Assembly: GCA_934274515.1 (NCBI GenBank)
Contig: CAKQTC010000017.1
Coordinates: 1 to 29,976, forward strand
Length of the DNA stretch: 29,976 nucleotides
Source of the DNA: an uncultured Clostridia bacterium
GTDB taxonomy: Bacteria; Bacillota; Clostridia; Christensenellales; DTU072
Direction of reading: 5' to 3'
In this document: positions 13,864 through 22,844 of the stretch, piece by piece
How the letters are laid out: each line of letters starts with the position of its first letter
How positions within the stretch are numbered: the first letter of the stretch is position 1
Translations under genes and position numbers: made by a program
The notes under the pieces: model-generated
What the model saw: the letters and a program-made list of their open reading frames with translations, nothing else
The model's database searches: none
What the model was told of the DNA's origin: nothing

Positions 13864-15570
13864 TTAACTATTCTCTATCGGCGTGAAGTCGAACTTGTTT
13901 ACGTCAAAAAGTCCGCGCGTCGTTATTTTAAGTTCGGGAATAACCGCAAGCGACATAAACGACAGGCACATAAACGGTTCCAACTTTTCAGACACGCCCG
14001 CGTCGCGGGCTTTTTTTCTTAAACTTTCCGTTTTTTCGTATACATATTCTTCGTTTTTATCGCTCATTATTCCGCCTATCGGGAGTTCCAGCGTTTCCTC
14101 TATTTTTCCGTTTTCGGAAAACGTCATTCCGCCGCCGCGTCTTATTATCTCGTTTATCGCGGAAACCATATCTCTGTCGTTATCTCCTATCGCGATTATA
14201 TTATGGCTGTCGTGTGCGACCGACAATGCGACCGCGGCGTTCTTTAATCCGTATCCTTCAATTAATCCGAGTCCGATTTTTCCCGTGTTTTTATGCCTTT
14301 CGACCACGCATATCTTGTCAAGCCCCTCGGTTTTCGCATATTCCCCGTTCACGACGTTTACTTTTCGCGTTTTGTTAAACGTAACCACGTTGTCCGGCAT
14401 TATTCCGATGACCTTAACCTCGTCCGATTTAAGTTTGATTTTCAGCATGTCTTCGGATACGAGTTCCGTGTTCATCGTGTTTCGCACGGCTTCGTCGTAA
14501 ATGCTTTTTGCCGAAAACAGCGCTTTTCCGTTTTTCGCGACTAACTCTCCGTTTTTATAAACTTCCTTCGCTCTGAAATCGTACAAATCGTCAAAAACCA
14601 CAAAATCGGCAATCTTCCCGGGTGCGATTGCTCCGCGGTCGTTCATTCCGTAACACTCCGCCGCGTTCAACGTCGCCACGGTTAATACGTCTACGGGGTC
14701 TTTCCCTGCTTTCACGAGCATTCTCACGTTATTGTCGAGATGTCCCCTTTCTTTTAAGTCGCTCACCTGCTTATCATCGGTGCAAAGCAACAGTCTTCGC
14801 TTGGTTCTATCGGTAAACGCTCCCTTTAACGCATTTATATTGCGAGTGGACGTTCCTTCTCGCATTTGGACGTAAAATCCGCGTTTTATTTTATCGTAAA
14901 CTTCTTTTTCGCGGACGTTTTCGTGGTCGGTCTTTATTCCTTTAAGGACGTATGCGTTAATATCGTCACCGTTTGCCGTAACCAAATGTCCGTCGATTGT
15001 TTTGCCTTCTTTTTCGCAACATTTCAACTTCCTGAGTGCCTCGTCGTCACCGTAACGGACGGCAGGACTGTTCATAAACTCGCCGAGTCCGTAAATATCG
15101 GGATTTTTTATAAACTTTTCCGTGTCGGCGGCGGTTATCGACGCGCCGTTATCTTCAAACGGCGTGGCAGGCACGCAACTGGGCAACATAAACCTTACGC
15201 CCATAGGAACGGTTTTTGCCTCTTTTATCATATATTCCACGCCCTTTATTCCCGAAACGTTGGCTATTTCGTGCGGATCGGCTACGCACGTCGTTACTCC
15301 GAACGGCACCACGGCCGCCGCAAAGTTTGCCGGGGACAACATCGTGCTTTCGATGTGTAAGTGCGTGTCGATAAGCCCTGCCGAAACGTACGCGCCTTTT
15401 AGGTCCTTCTCTTCCTTTCCGTCGTATTTACCCACGCCCACGATTATTCCGTCCGAAACCGCTATATCGCATTCTTCGATTTCGCCGATAAACACGTTGA
15501 CCGCTTTGCAGTTCTTGAAAACCAAATCCGCTTTTTCTCTATGCGTGCATTGCTCTATATACTTATCCAT
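13864..15570 (-). CDS. ade: Adenine deaminase
   Basis: A 568-residue amidohydrolase converting adenine to hypoxanthine and ammonia. Metal-binding and family motifs are visible: AGLIDTHLHIESTM, VADPHEIANVSG, and the later VSVAHDSHNI-like stretch (ALSVAHDSHNIIAIG), with the C-terminal RRGGGM region. The length fits the family. The start chosen is ATG at 15570 (MDKYIEQ); it overlaps the end of pyrB by eight bases (ATGGATAA), with GGAG eight bases upstream inside pyrB. It is the last gene of the pyrimidine operon, an unusual place for purine salvage. No clear terminator was found between it and convergent rlmD. Confidence 0.93.
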   Translation of the reverse strand: MDKYIEQCTHREKADLVFKNCKAVNVFIGEIEECDIAVSDGIIVGVGKYDGKEEKDLKGAYVSAGLIDTHLHIESTMLSPANFAAAVVPFGVTTCVADPHEIANVSGIKGVEYMIKEAKTVPMGVRFMLPSCVPATPFEDNGASITAADTEKFIKNPDIYGLGEFMNSPAVRYGDDEALRKLKCCEKEGKTIDGHLVTANGDDINAYVLKGIKTDHENVREKEVYDKIKRGFYVQMREGTSTRNINALKGAFTDRTKRRLLLCTDDKQVSDLKERGHLDNNVRMLVKAGKDPVDVLTVATLNAAECYGMNDRGAIAPGKIADFVVFDDLYDFRAKEVYKNGELVAKNGKALFSAKSIYDEAVRNTMNTELVSEDMLKIKLKSDEVKVIGIMPDNVVTFNKTRKVNVVNGEYAKTEGLDKICVVERHKNTGKIGLGLIEGYGLKNAAVALSVAHDSHNIIAIGDNDRDMVSAINEIIRRGGGMTFSENGKIEETLELPIGGIMSDKNEEYVYEKTESLRKKARDAGVSEKLEPFMCLSFMSLAVIPELKITTRGLFDVNKFDFTPIENS

Positions 15571-16642
15571 TCTGTATCTCCGCGTCACAATAAACGCACC
15601 GCGTTTTGCCGTGACTGTCCTTGTATGCCAAAGGTTCCAGTTCCTGCTCCGTCGTCGTTATGCAATGACGATTTTTACACCCGTTTTCCGAAACGAACGT
15701 TCGTTTCCCTTCCCTGTTCTCTTCTTCGTCTTTTTCGTTCAACAGTTTCATAATCAACGCCATTCGCATAAGTTTGCCGTTGACTGTTTGTCTGAAATAA
15801 CTCGCTCTCGGATCTTCGTCTACTTTAACCGAAATCTCGTTCACTCTCGGAAGCGGATGCAAAACGTAAGTATCGGGTTTTGCCAAACGCATTTTTTCTT
15901 CGGTCAGGACATAACTGTCTTTCAGCCTTTCGTATTCGGCTTTGTCCGCAAAACGTTCTTGCTGTATTCTCGTCATATACAAAATATCGAGTTCGCCTAT
16001 ATGCTCTTCGAGCGACGTCGTTTCTATAAACGGCACGCCGTTTTCTTCCAAAACCCCTTTCTTCACAAAATCGGGCAAGGCAAGTTCTTTCGGCGATATA
16101 AGCACGAAACGTACTCCGTCGTATCTAACCGTCGCTTCTATTAGAGAATGTACCGTCCTGCCGTATTTCAAATCTCCGCAAACGCCTATCGTGAGGTTGT
16201 CGAGTCGCCCTTTGTCGAAACTTATCGTGCATAAATCGGCTAACGTCTGCGTCGGGTGATAGTGTCCGCCGTCGCCGGCGTTTATGACGGGAACGCTCGA
16301 ATGTTTCGTCGCGACCGACGGCGCGCCTTCTTTCGGGTGCCGCATCGCGATTATGTCAACGTACCCGGACACCACCGTTGCCGTATCCGCAACGCTCTCT
16401 CCCTTGCTCGCGGACGAGTTTTGTCCGCTCGAAAACCCTACGACCGAACCGCCTAACGAAAGCATTGCCGTTTCAAAACTCAATCTCGTGCGCGTAGACG
16501 GCTCGAAAAATAACGTCGCAAGTATTTTTCCCTTGCACCTCTCGCCGTACTTTTCGGGGTTCTCCTTTATGTCTTTCGCTACCGATATAAGTTCGTCAAT
16601 CTCCGCTACCGAAAAATCCGTAATGTTAAGCAAATGTTTCAT
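15563..16642 (-). CDS. pyrB: Aspartate carbamoyltransferase with PyrI-like zinc module
   Basis: A 359-residue protein, about 50 longer than typical PyrB. Residues 1-305 are a complete catalytic chain: FFEPSTRTRLSFETA (carbamoyl phosphate loop), MRHPKEGAP, HPTQTLADL and HPLPRVNEI. The tail contains C322-x4-C327 and C349-x2-C352 with the sequence EPLAYKDSHGKTRCVYC between, the spacing and look of the zinc-binding domain at the end of the regulatory chain PyrI. The nucleotide-binding domain of PyrI is absent. No separate pyrI is in the window. It may stabilise holoenzyme assembly without allostery. RBS GGAG lies inside the end of pyrE. Confidence 0.93.
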   Translation of the reverse strand: MKHLLNITDFSVAEIDELISVAKDIKENPEKYGERCKGKILATLFFEPSTRTRLSFETAMLSLGGSVVGFSSGQNSSASKGESVADTATVVSGYVDIIAMRHPKEGAPSVATKHSSVPVINAGDGGHYHPTQTLADLCTISFDKGRLDNLTIGVCGDLKYGRTVHSLIEATVRYDGVRFVLISPKELALPDFVKKGVLEENGVPFIETTSLEEHIGELDILYMTRIQQERFADKAEYERLKDSYVLTEEKMRLAKPDTYVLHPLPRVNEISVKVDEDPRASYFRQTVNGKLMRMALIMKLLNEKDEEENREGKRTFVSENGCKNRHCITTTEQELEPLAYKDSHGKTRCVYCDAEIQNG

Positions 16643-16643
16643 T

Positions 16644-17294
16644 TTAATTTTCTCCGACGGTTATCCAACTTTCGTCAGACGGATTATCTCTGAATTGAAG
16701 AAGTCTTTCTATGTCTTTTCCGTCAATGTACTTTTCTTCCGCCGCAACCTCCGCCACGCAATCGAAATCGGTTAAACTCACGTTCTTTACGTTTGCCGCG
16801 TTCAATCTGTCTAAGCCTTTTTGCATGCCGTACGTGAAGATACTTACCACGCCCAAAACGTCCGCGCCCGCTTCGCGCAACGCTTCTACCGTATCGATAA
16901 CGCTGCCGCCCGTGGAAATCAAATCTTCCACCACCACCGTTTTTTGCCCTTTTTCGATTTTGCCTTCGATGCGGTTCTGCCTGCCGTGGTCTTTGTTTCC
17001 CGACCTGACGTAACCCATAGGCAATCCTAAAATATGCGCGCTTATCGCCGCGTGCGCTATTCCTGCGGTCGAAGTTCCCATCAATATCTCCGCATCGGAA
17101 TACTCTCTCTTTATCGTTTCCGCGATGGCGTTTTCGACGTCGTTGCGGACGGATACGTCGGTCAGCGTCAACCTATTGTCGCAATAAACCGGACTTTTAA
17201 TTCCACTCGCCCAAACAAACGGCTCTTCCGGACGGAAAAATACCGCCCTAATCGCCAACAAATCTTTTGCTATCTTTCTCTTAACGTTTTCCAT
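16644..17294 (-). CDS. pyrE: Orotate phosphoribosyltransferase
   Basis: A 216-residue type I phosphoribosyltransferase that joins orotate to PRPP to give OMP. The PRPP motif VVVEDLISTGGS is at about residues 118-129, with the catalytic flexible-loop YVRSGNKDHGRQNRIEG just before. It is sixth in the operon, followed by pyrB one base after its stop. Confidence 0.95.
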   Translation of the reverse strand: MENVKRKIAKDLLAIRAVFFRPEEPFVWASGIKSPVYCDNRLTLTDVSVRNDVENAIAETIKREYSDAEILMGTSTAGIAHAAISAHILGLPMGYVRSGNKDHGRQNRIEGKIEKGQKTVVVEDLISTGGSVIDTVEALREAGADVLGVVSIFTYGMQKGLDRLNAANVKNVSLTDFDCVAEVAAEEKYIDGKDIERLLQFRDNPSDESWITVGEN

Positions 17295-17309
17295 AACCGC
17301 ATTCTCCTT

Positions 17310-18008
17310 TTATCCCAAAAATTCTTTTACGCACCGTTCGTACGCCGCTACGGGGTCGTCCGCGCGCGTAATCGGACGTCCGACGACAATGTAATCCGAG
17401 CCGATACCGCGAGCCTGTTCGGGCGTCGTCACTCTTTTTTGGTCGCCTTTTTCTCCGTCCGCAAACCTAACTCCCGGCGTTACCGTCAAAAACTCATTTC
17501 CGCAAACCGAATGTACTTTATCCGCTTCGAGCGGCGAACACACCACGCCGTCAAGCCCCGAATTTTTTGCGTTTCTCGCATACGACATAATAGTATTATC
17601 TAGGCTTTGGGCAACCAAAATCTCGTCTTTAAGCACCTTTTCGTCCGTACTTGTCAACTGCGTTACCGCAATAAGCAACGGGCGCGTACCGTCTTCCCTC
17701 GTAAGTCCTTTAATCGCCGCTTTCATCATCTCGCTGCCGCCTGCGGCGTGCAGGTTGCATATATCGACGTTAAGACGGGACAAAACGTGCATCGCCTTCA
17801 TTACGGTGTTTGGAATATCGTGCAATTTAAGGTCGAGAAAAATCTTATGTCCTTTGTTTTTAAGTTCTCTCACGATTTCGGGTCCCTCGGAATAAAACAG
17901 TTCCATTCCTATTTTTACGAAGGGTTTTTTCTCGCCGAACCTATCCAAAAATTCGTACGTTTCTTTTTTGCTTGAAAAATCAAGCGCGATAATTACGTCG
18001 GTTGCCAT
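17310..18008 (-). CDS. pyrF: Orotidine 5'-phosphate decarboxylase
   Basis: A 232-residue OMP decarboxylase, the last step to UMP. The N-terminus DVIIALDFSS and the catalytic DLKLHDIPNTV (about residues 59-69) are diagnostic, and the phosphate-binding end is IVVGRPITRADDP. Its first 29 bases overlap the end of pyrD, and its ribosome site GGAGG is inside pyrD, so translation is coupled. Confidence 0.95.
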   Translation of the reverse strand: MATDVIIALDFSSKKETYEFLDRFGEKKPFVKIGMELFYSEGPEIVRELKNKGHKIFLDLKLHDIPNTVMKAMHVLSRLNVDICNLHAAGGSEMMKAAIKGLTREDGTRPLLIAVTQLTSTDEKVLKDEILVAQSLDNTIMSYARNAKNSGLDGVVCSPLEADKVHSVCGNEFLTVTPGVRFADGEKGDQKRVTTPEQARGIGSDYIVVGRPITRADDPVAAYERCVKEFLG

Positions 18009-18915
18009 GTGCGCCTCCTATTATATCTTTTAATTTTTCTATTTTGTATTTTTTCATTACCTGCGGAAGATTTTCTATTATTTCTTTCGACGCGTACGGG
18101 TTTATAAGGTTTGCCGTTCCCACTTGGACCGCGGTCGCCCCGGCAAGCATCATTTCGATTACGTCTTCCGCCGCGGAAACTCCTCCCATTCCGATAATCG
18201 GTATGTTCACCGCCTCATACACCTTGTACACCATAGCGAGAGCGACGGGAAAAAGTCCTTTGCCAGCATATCCCGCTATTTTGTTTGCGATTACGGGTTT
18301 TTTCGTTTTCAAATCGATACGCATACCCGTCATCGTGTTTATAAGACTAATCCCGTCCGCGCCGCCGTCTTCACACGCTTTCGCAATCGAAACTATATCC
18401 GTAACGTTGGGCGATAGTTTTATGTAAATCGGTTTTTTCGTCACGGCTTTGACGGCTTTGGTCACTTCGTAAACGTTTTCGGGCGACGTACCGAACGCCA
18501 TTCCGCCCTTTTCTACGTTCGGACAACTTACGTTGACTTCGATTAATCCTACTTGCTTTTCTTCCCCGAATTTTTCGCACAACTTTACGTATTCTTCCAC
18601 AGAAAATCCGCTAACGTTGGCGATTACTTTTTTGTTAAAATACCTTTTCATCTCCGGCAGTTCGCAGGTCAATACATGCTCCATTCCGTTGTTTTGCAGC
18701 CCTATGGAATTGATAACGCCCGTGTCGCTTTCCGCAATTCTCGGTTGCGGATTGCCAAACCGCGGCTCTACCGTGGTCCCCTTAAACGAGAACGTTCCTA
18801 GTACGTTAATATCGTAAAGTTCGGCGTATTCTTTGCCGTATCCGAACGTTCCGCTCGCAGGTATAACGGGATTGTCGAGTTCCCACCCGGAAAGGGTTAC
18901 CGAAGTGTCTACCAT
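17980..18915 (-). CDS. pyrD: Dihydroorotate dehydrogenase B, catalytic subunit
   Basis: A 311-residue class 1B enzyme oxidising dihydroorotate to orotate. FMN/substrate motifs include NPVIPASGTFGYG, the catalytic cysteine in IEVNVSCPNV, INTMTGMRID and IPIIGMGGVSAAED. Class 1B enzymes work as a complex with PyrK, whose gene overlaps the start here by seven bases (ATGGTAG). NAD+ is the final acceptor. Confidence 0.95.
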   Translation of the reverse strand: MVDTSVTLSGWELDNPVIPASGTFGYGKEYAELYDINVLGTFSFKGTTVEPRFGNPQPRIAESDTGVINSIGLQNNGMEHVLTCELPEMKRYFNKKVIANVSGFSVEEYVKLCEKFGEEKQVGLIEVNVSCPNVEKGGMAFGTSPENVYEVTKAVKAVTKKPIYIKLSPNVTDIVSIAKACEDGGADGISLINTMTGMRIDLKTKKPVIANKIAGYAGKGLFPVALAMVYKVYEAVNIPIIGMGGVSAAEDVIEMMLAGATAVQVGTANLINPYASKEIIENLPQVMKKYKIEKLKDIIGGAHGNRRNYRA

Positions 18916-19640
18916 ATTATTTCGCTCCTTTTGAAAACGGGTCCGTCTTTACAAACCCTTTTGTATCCGTCCTTAGTCTTGCAAGAACAGCCCATACATG
19001 CGCCGAATCCGCACGCCATTCGCTCTTCCATTCCGTATTCTCCGTCGGTTTTAACGACGCGCTCTATCGCGAGAAACATAGGTTTCGGTCCGCAGGCGTA
19101 AAAATACGAGTAATCCGAATCCTTAATCGCGTCCGTAACGTAACCTTTTATCCCGTAACTTCCGTCCACCGTCGTCACAATTACTTTCGCTCCGAGAGAA
19201 ACGAATTTTTCTCGGTAAAAAATCTCGCTCGCCGTGTTAAAGCCGAGCGCGACGATAGGGTTTTTGCCGTTTTTAACCAACTCTTTACAGAGTTTATACA
19301 ACGGCGGAATTCCCACGCCTCCGCCTATCAAAAGCGGTTTTTCTCCGCTTTTCGACAAATCGTATCCGTTGCCGAGTCCGACGAGAACGTCGAGTTTTTC
19401 GCCGATTCCCATTTTACTCATAATATCCGTTCCTTTCCCCACGACTTTATACACGAGAGTAAGGCTTTCGTCGCCGCAATCCGCAACGGATATCGGACGG
19501 CGCAGATAACATTCCGGCACCGATACGTTGACGAATTGCCCCGGTTTTTTTATTTCGGACGCGTCCCCGGAAAGGACTATTTCAAAAACGTTTTCCGCTA
19601 TTTGAACGTTGCTTTTTATTTCAAAAAGTTCTTTTTTCAT
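18909..19640 (-). CDS. pyrK: Dihydroorotate dehydrogenase B, electron transfer subunit
   Basis: A 243-residue FAD and 2Fe-2S subunit that carries electrons from PyrD to NAD+. FAD binding is shown by LRRPISVAD, nucleotide binding by LLIGGGVGIPPLYKL and YACGPKPMF, and the cluster by CGFGACMGCSCKTKDGYKRVC near the C-terminus. It is the one large gene in the window that ends in TAG, showing that TAG acts as a stop here. It starts three bases after carB. Confidence 0.94.
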   Translation of the reverse strand: MKKELFEIKSNVQIAENVFEIVLSGDASEIKKPGQFVNVSVPECYLRRPISVADCGDESLTLVYKVVGKGTDIMSKMGIGEKLDVLVGLGNGYDLSKSGEKPLLIGGGVGIPPLYKLCKELVKNGKNPIVALGFNTASEIFYREKFVSLGAKVIVTTVDGSYGIKGYVTDAIKDSDYSYFYACGPKPMFLAIERVVKTDGEYGMEERMACGFGACMGCSCKTKDGYKRVCKDGPVFKRSEIIW

Positions 19641-19643
19641 CGT

Positions 19644-22600
19644 TTATTCTCCGTCTATCGTCGATATTCCGAGCGTCGTTTCTTCCAAGACGTCCAACAA
19701 AACTTTGACTGTATCGAGCGACGTAAACGTGGTAATATTGTTTTCCGTGGCAAGTTTTCGTATCCTATACCCGTCGGCGTTAAGTCCGTTTTGCGACAAA
19801 TCGCTCGTATTTATGACGTACGCGACGTGTCCTTGTCTTAAAGCGGACGGTATATCCGCCGAACCGTCGCTGATTTTCCCCAAAATTCTCGTCTTTATGC
19901 CGTTTTCTTTCAAGTACTTAGCCGTTCCGCCCGTCGCTTCGATGTTAAACCCGAGATTGTAAAATCTTTTTATCAGCGAAAGCGCGTCCGCTTTGTCTTT
20001 GTCGCATACGGTAACGAAAACCGTACCGTAATTATGCAGATTCATTCCGGACGCTTGCAATCCTTTGTACAAGGCACGGTTCAATTTATCGTCGTAACCT
20101 ATCGCTTCGCCCGTTGACTTCATTTCGGGAGACAGATACGCGTCCAGTCCGCGTATTTTGCTAAACGAAAACACCGGAACTTTGACGTACCAACGTTTCT
20201 TTTCTTCGGGATACAGGCTGAATATCCCCTGTTCTTTAAGACTTTTTCCGAGTATCGCTTCCGTCGCGATATCGGCAAGAGAAAATCCCGTCGCTTTGGA
20301 TAAAAACGGCACCGTTCTCGACGAACGCGGATTGACTTCGATTACGAACACCTTTTCGTCCTTATCTACGATAAACTGTATGTTATACAACCCTTTTATC
20401 CCGATGGCAAGTCCGAGTTTTTTCGTGTATTCCAAAATCGTGCCTTTGACTTTATCGGAAAGGCTAAACGACGGATACACGCTTATGCTGTCGCCGCTAT
20501 GTACGCCCGTTTTCTCCACGAGTTCCATTATCCCGGCGACAAACACGTCCGCGCCGTCGCAAACCGCGTCTACTTCAACTTCTTTCCCTATGATGTATTT
20601 ATCTACCAAAACGGGCTTTTCGTCGCTTATATCAACGGCGGATTTGAGATATTCTCTTAACGAACTCTCGTTGCCCACGATCTGCATCGCCCGTCCGCCC
20701 AAAACGAACGAAGGACGGACGAGTACGGGATACCCTATCTTTTTGGCGACTTTTATTCCTTCCGCCACCGTAGTAACGGCTTGTCCTTGCGGTTGCGGAA
20801 TTTCAAGTCTTTGCAGCAGTTTCTCAAAAGCGTCCCTGTTTTCGGCTTTTTCTATCGCGGAGCAGTCCGTTCCGATAATTTTAACGCCGCGCTTATGCAA
20901 CGGTTCGGCTAGATTTATCGCGGTCTGTCCGCCGAGCGACGCTATCACTCCTTCCGGCTTTTCGTATTCGATAACGTTCATCACGTCTTCGACTGTCAAC
21001 GGCTCGAAATAAAGTTTATCCGCCGTCGTGTAGTCCGTCGATACGGTTTCGGGATTGTTGTTTACGATTATCGCTTCGTATCCTGCTTTTTTTATCGTTT
21101 GAACCGCGTGGACGGTCGAATAGTCGAATTCAACTCCCTGTCCTATTCTTATCGGTCCTGCGCCCAACACCAAAATCTTTCTCTTTTTTGTAAGAATCGA
21201 TTGATTTTTACCTAGATACGATAAATAAAAACAAGGAATATAACCGCCTGTTTTCAGCGTGTCCGCCATTCGATATACGGGCGTAATCGCGTGTTTCTTT
21301 CTTTCTTCATATACGTCCGTTTCCTTGACTCCCCAAAGTTTTGCTATTCTCCTGTCCGAAAACCCGATTCGTTTCGCTTTTTTCAGCGTTTCGACGTTTC
21401 TCGGATTTGCGGCAAGTTCACGTTCCGCCTCAACGATTTTTTGAAAACTTTGCAAAAACAGCGGAGTTATTTTCGTCGCTTTGTATAGTTCGTCTATGCT
21501 TTCTCCGCGCCTTAACAGTTCAAAAATCGCAAAAATGCCGTCGTCGTGAAACTCTTTGACGTATTCGTAGAGTTTTTCCGTCGAAACGGCATCGAACTTG
21601 CCTAGCGCAAAATGCTCCGCGCCTATTTCCAAAGACCTTACCGATTTTAACAAACATTCTTCCAAGGTTGACCCTATACCCATAACTTCGCCCGTGGCTT
21701 TCATCTGCGTCCCCAAGACGTTGGACGCTTTAGTGAACTTGTCAAAGGGAAACCGCGGAAATTTCGCGACCGTGTAATCGAGCACGGGCGCTTTCGCCGC
21801 CGTTGCGTCGGATATTTTTATTTCGTTCAACGTCATACCCATCGCGACTTTTGCGGTAACTCTCGCAATAGGATATCCGCTCGCTTTGCTCGCAAGCGCG
21901 CTTGACCTTGACACTCTGGGGTTTACTTCTATAAGATAATATTCGTCCGTATCGGGCGACAACGCAAACTGCACGTTGCAACCGCCTTCGATTTTTAACG
22001 CTTTTATGAGTTTTATCGCGCTTTGGTTTAGCATATTATACTGTTTTTCGTTAAGCGATAAAATCGGGGCAACGACGACGGAATCGCCGGTATGAACGCC
22101 CACGGGGTCGATGTTTTCCATTCCGCAAACGGTAATTACGTTGTCCTGCCCGTCGCGCATCATCTCGAATTCTATTTCCTTGTACCCTTTTACGCTTTTT
22201 TCCACGAGAACCTGTCCCACGGGCGACATACTTAAAGCGTGTCCTCCGATTTCCGTCGCTTCCGTTTCGTTATCGGCAAAACCGCCGCCCGTTCCGCCCA
22301 GCGTGAACGCAGGACGCAGAACAACGGGGTATCCGATTTTCTTCGCGGCGTCTTTTATTTCGTCCAAAGAATAAGCGATTTCGGACGGAATAGTCGGTTC
22401 GCCTATGGATTTACAAAGTACTTTGAATTTTTCTCTGTCTTCGGCGTTGGCGATGCTCTCGCTGCTCGTGCCTAAAAGAATGGTTTGACATTCTTGTAAA
22501 ACGCCCTTTTTTTCAAGTTGCATCGCAAGGTTAAGCCCCGTTTGTCCGCCTATCCCGGGAATAATCGCGTCGGGTCGCTCGTACCTTATAATTTTTGCGA

Positions 22601-22820
22601 TGTATTCGAGCGTGAGCGGCTCCATATACACCTTGTCCGCCATCTGCGTGTCCGTCATTATCGTAGCGGGGTTAGAATTGCAAAGCACTACTTCGTACCC
22701 TTCTTCTTTGAGCGCGATGCACGCCTGCGTCCCGGCATAGTCGAATTCCGCGGCTTGTCCGATAACGATAGGTCCCGAACCTATTATCATAATCTTTTTT
22801 ACGTCCGTTCTTTTAGGCAT
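19644..22820 (-). CDS. carB: Carbamoyl phosphate synthase large subunit
   Basis: A 1058-residue protein of normal length. It has two homologous ATP-grasp halves, starting with IMIIGSGPIVIGQAAEFDYAG and, at about residue 550, ILVLGAGPIRIGQGVEFDYS. The C-terminal part (about 930-1058) is the methylglyoxal synthase-like regulatory domain with IEATGGTAKYLKENGI. It makes carbamoyl phosphate from bicarbonate, ammonia and ATP; the ammonia channel needs the glutaminase CarA, which is not in the window. RBS AAGGAG after pyrC. Confidence 0.96.
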   Translation of the reverse strand: MPKRTDVKKIMIIGSGPIVIGQAAEFDYAGTQACIALKEEGYEVVLCNSNPATIMTDTQMADKVYMEPLTLEYIAKIIRYERPDAIIPGIGGQTGLNLAMQLEKKGVLQECQTILLGTSSESIANAEDREKFKVLCKSIGEPTIPSEIAYSLDEIKDAAKKIGYPVVLRPAFTLGGTGGGFADNETEATEIGGHALSMSPVGQVLVEKSVKGYKEIEFEMMRDGQDNVITVCGMENIDPVGVHTGDSVVVAPILSLNEKQYNMLNQSAIKLIKALKIEGGCNVQFALSPDTDEYYLIEVNPRVSRSSALASKASGYPIARVTAKVAMGMTLNEIKISDATAAKAPVLDYTVAKFPRFPFDKFTKASNVLGTQMKATGEVMGIGSTLEECLLKSVRSLEIGAEHFALGKFDAVSTEKLYEYVKEFHDDGIFAIFELLRRGESIDELYKATKITPLFLQSFQKIVEAERELAANPRNVETLKKAKRIGFSDRRIAKLWGVKETDVYEERKKHAITPVYRMADTLKTGGYIPCFYLSYLGKNQSILTKKRKILVLGAGPIRIGQGVEFDYSTVHAVQTIKKAGYEAIIVNNNPETVSTDYTTADKLYFEPLTVEDVMNVIEYEKPEGVIASLGGQTAINLAEPLHKRGVKIIGTDCSAIEKAENRDAFEKLLQRLEIPQPQGQAVTTVAEGIKVAKKIGYPVLVRPSFVLGGRAMQIVGNESSLREYLKSAVDISDEKPVLVDKYIIGKEVEVDAVCDGADVFVAGIMELVEKTGVHSGDSISVYPSFSLSDKVKGTILEYTKKLGLAIGIKGLYNIQFIVDKDEKVFVIEVNPRSSRTVPFLSKATGFSLADIATEAILGKSLKEQGIFSLYPEEKKRWYVKVPVFSFSKIRGLDAYLSPEMKSTGEAIGYDDKLNRALYKGLQASGMNLHNYGTVFVTVCDKDKADALSLIKRFYNLGFNIEATGGTAKYLKENGIKTRILGKISDGSADIPSALRQGHVAYVINTSDLSQNGLNADGYRIRKLATENNITTFTSLDTVKVLLDVLEETTLGISTIDGE

Positions 22821-22844
22821 TTTTATCTCCTTATTGTGGCTTTT

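Noticed and set aside
15571..15588. Longer ade start (MTRRYR)
   Set aside because: The ATG at 15570 has a GGAG at the right distance and gives the usual N-terminus.
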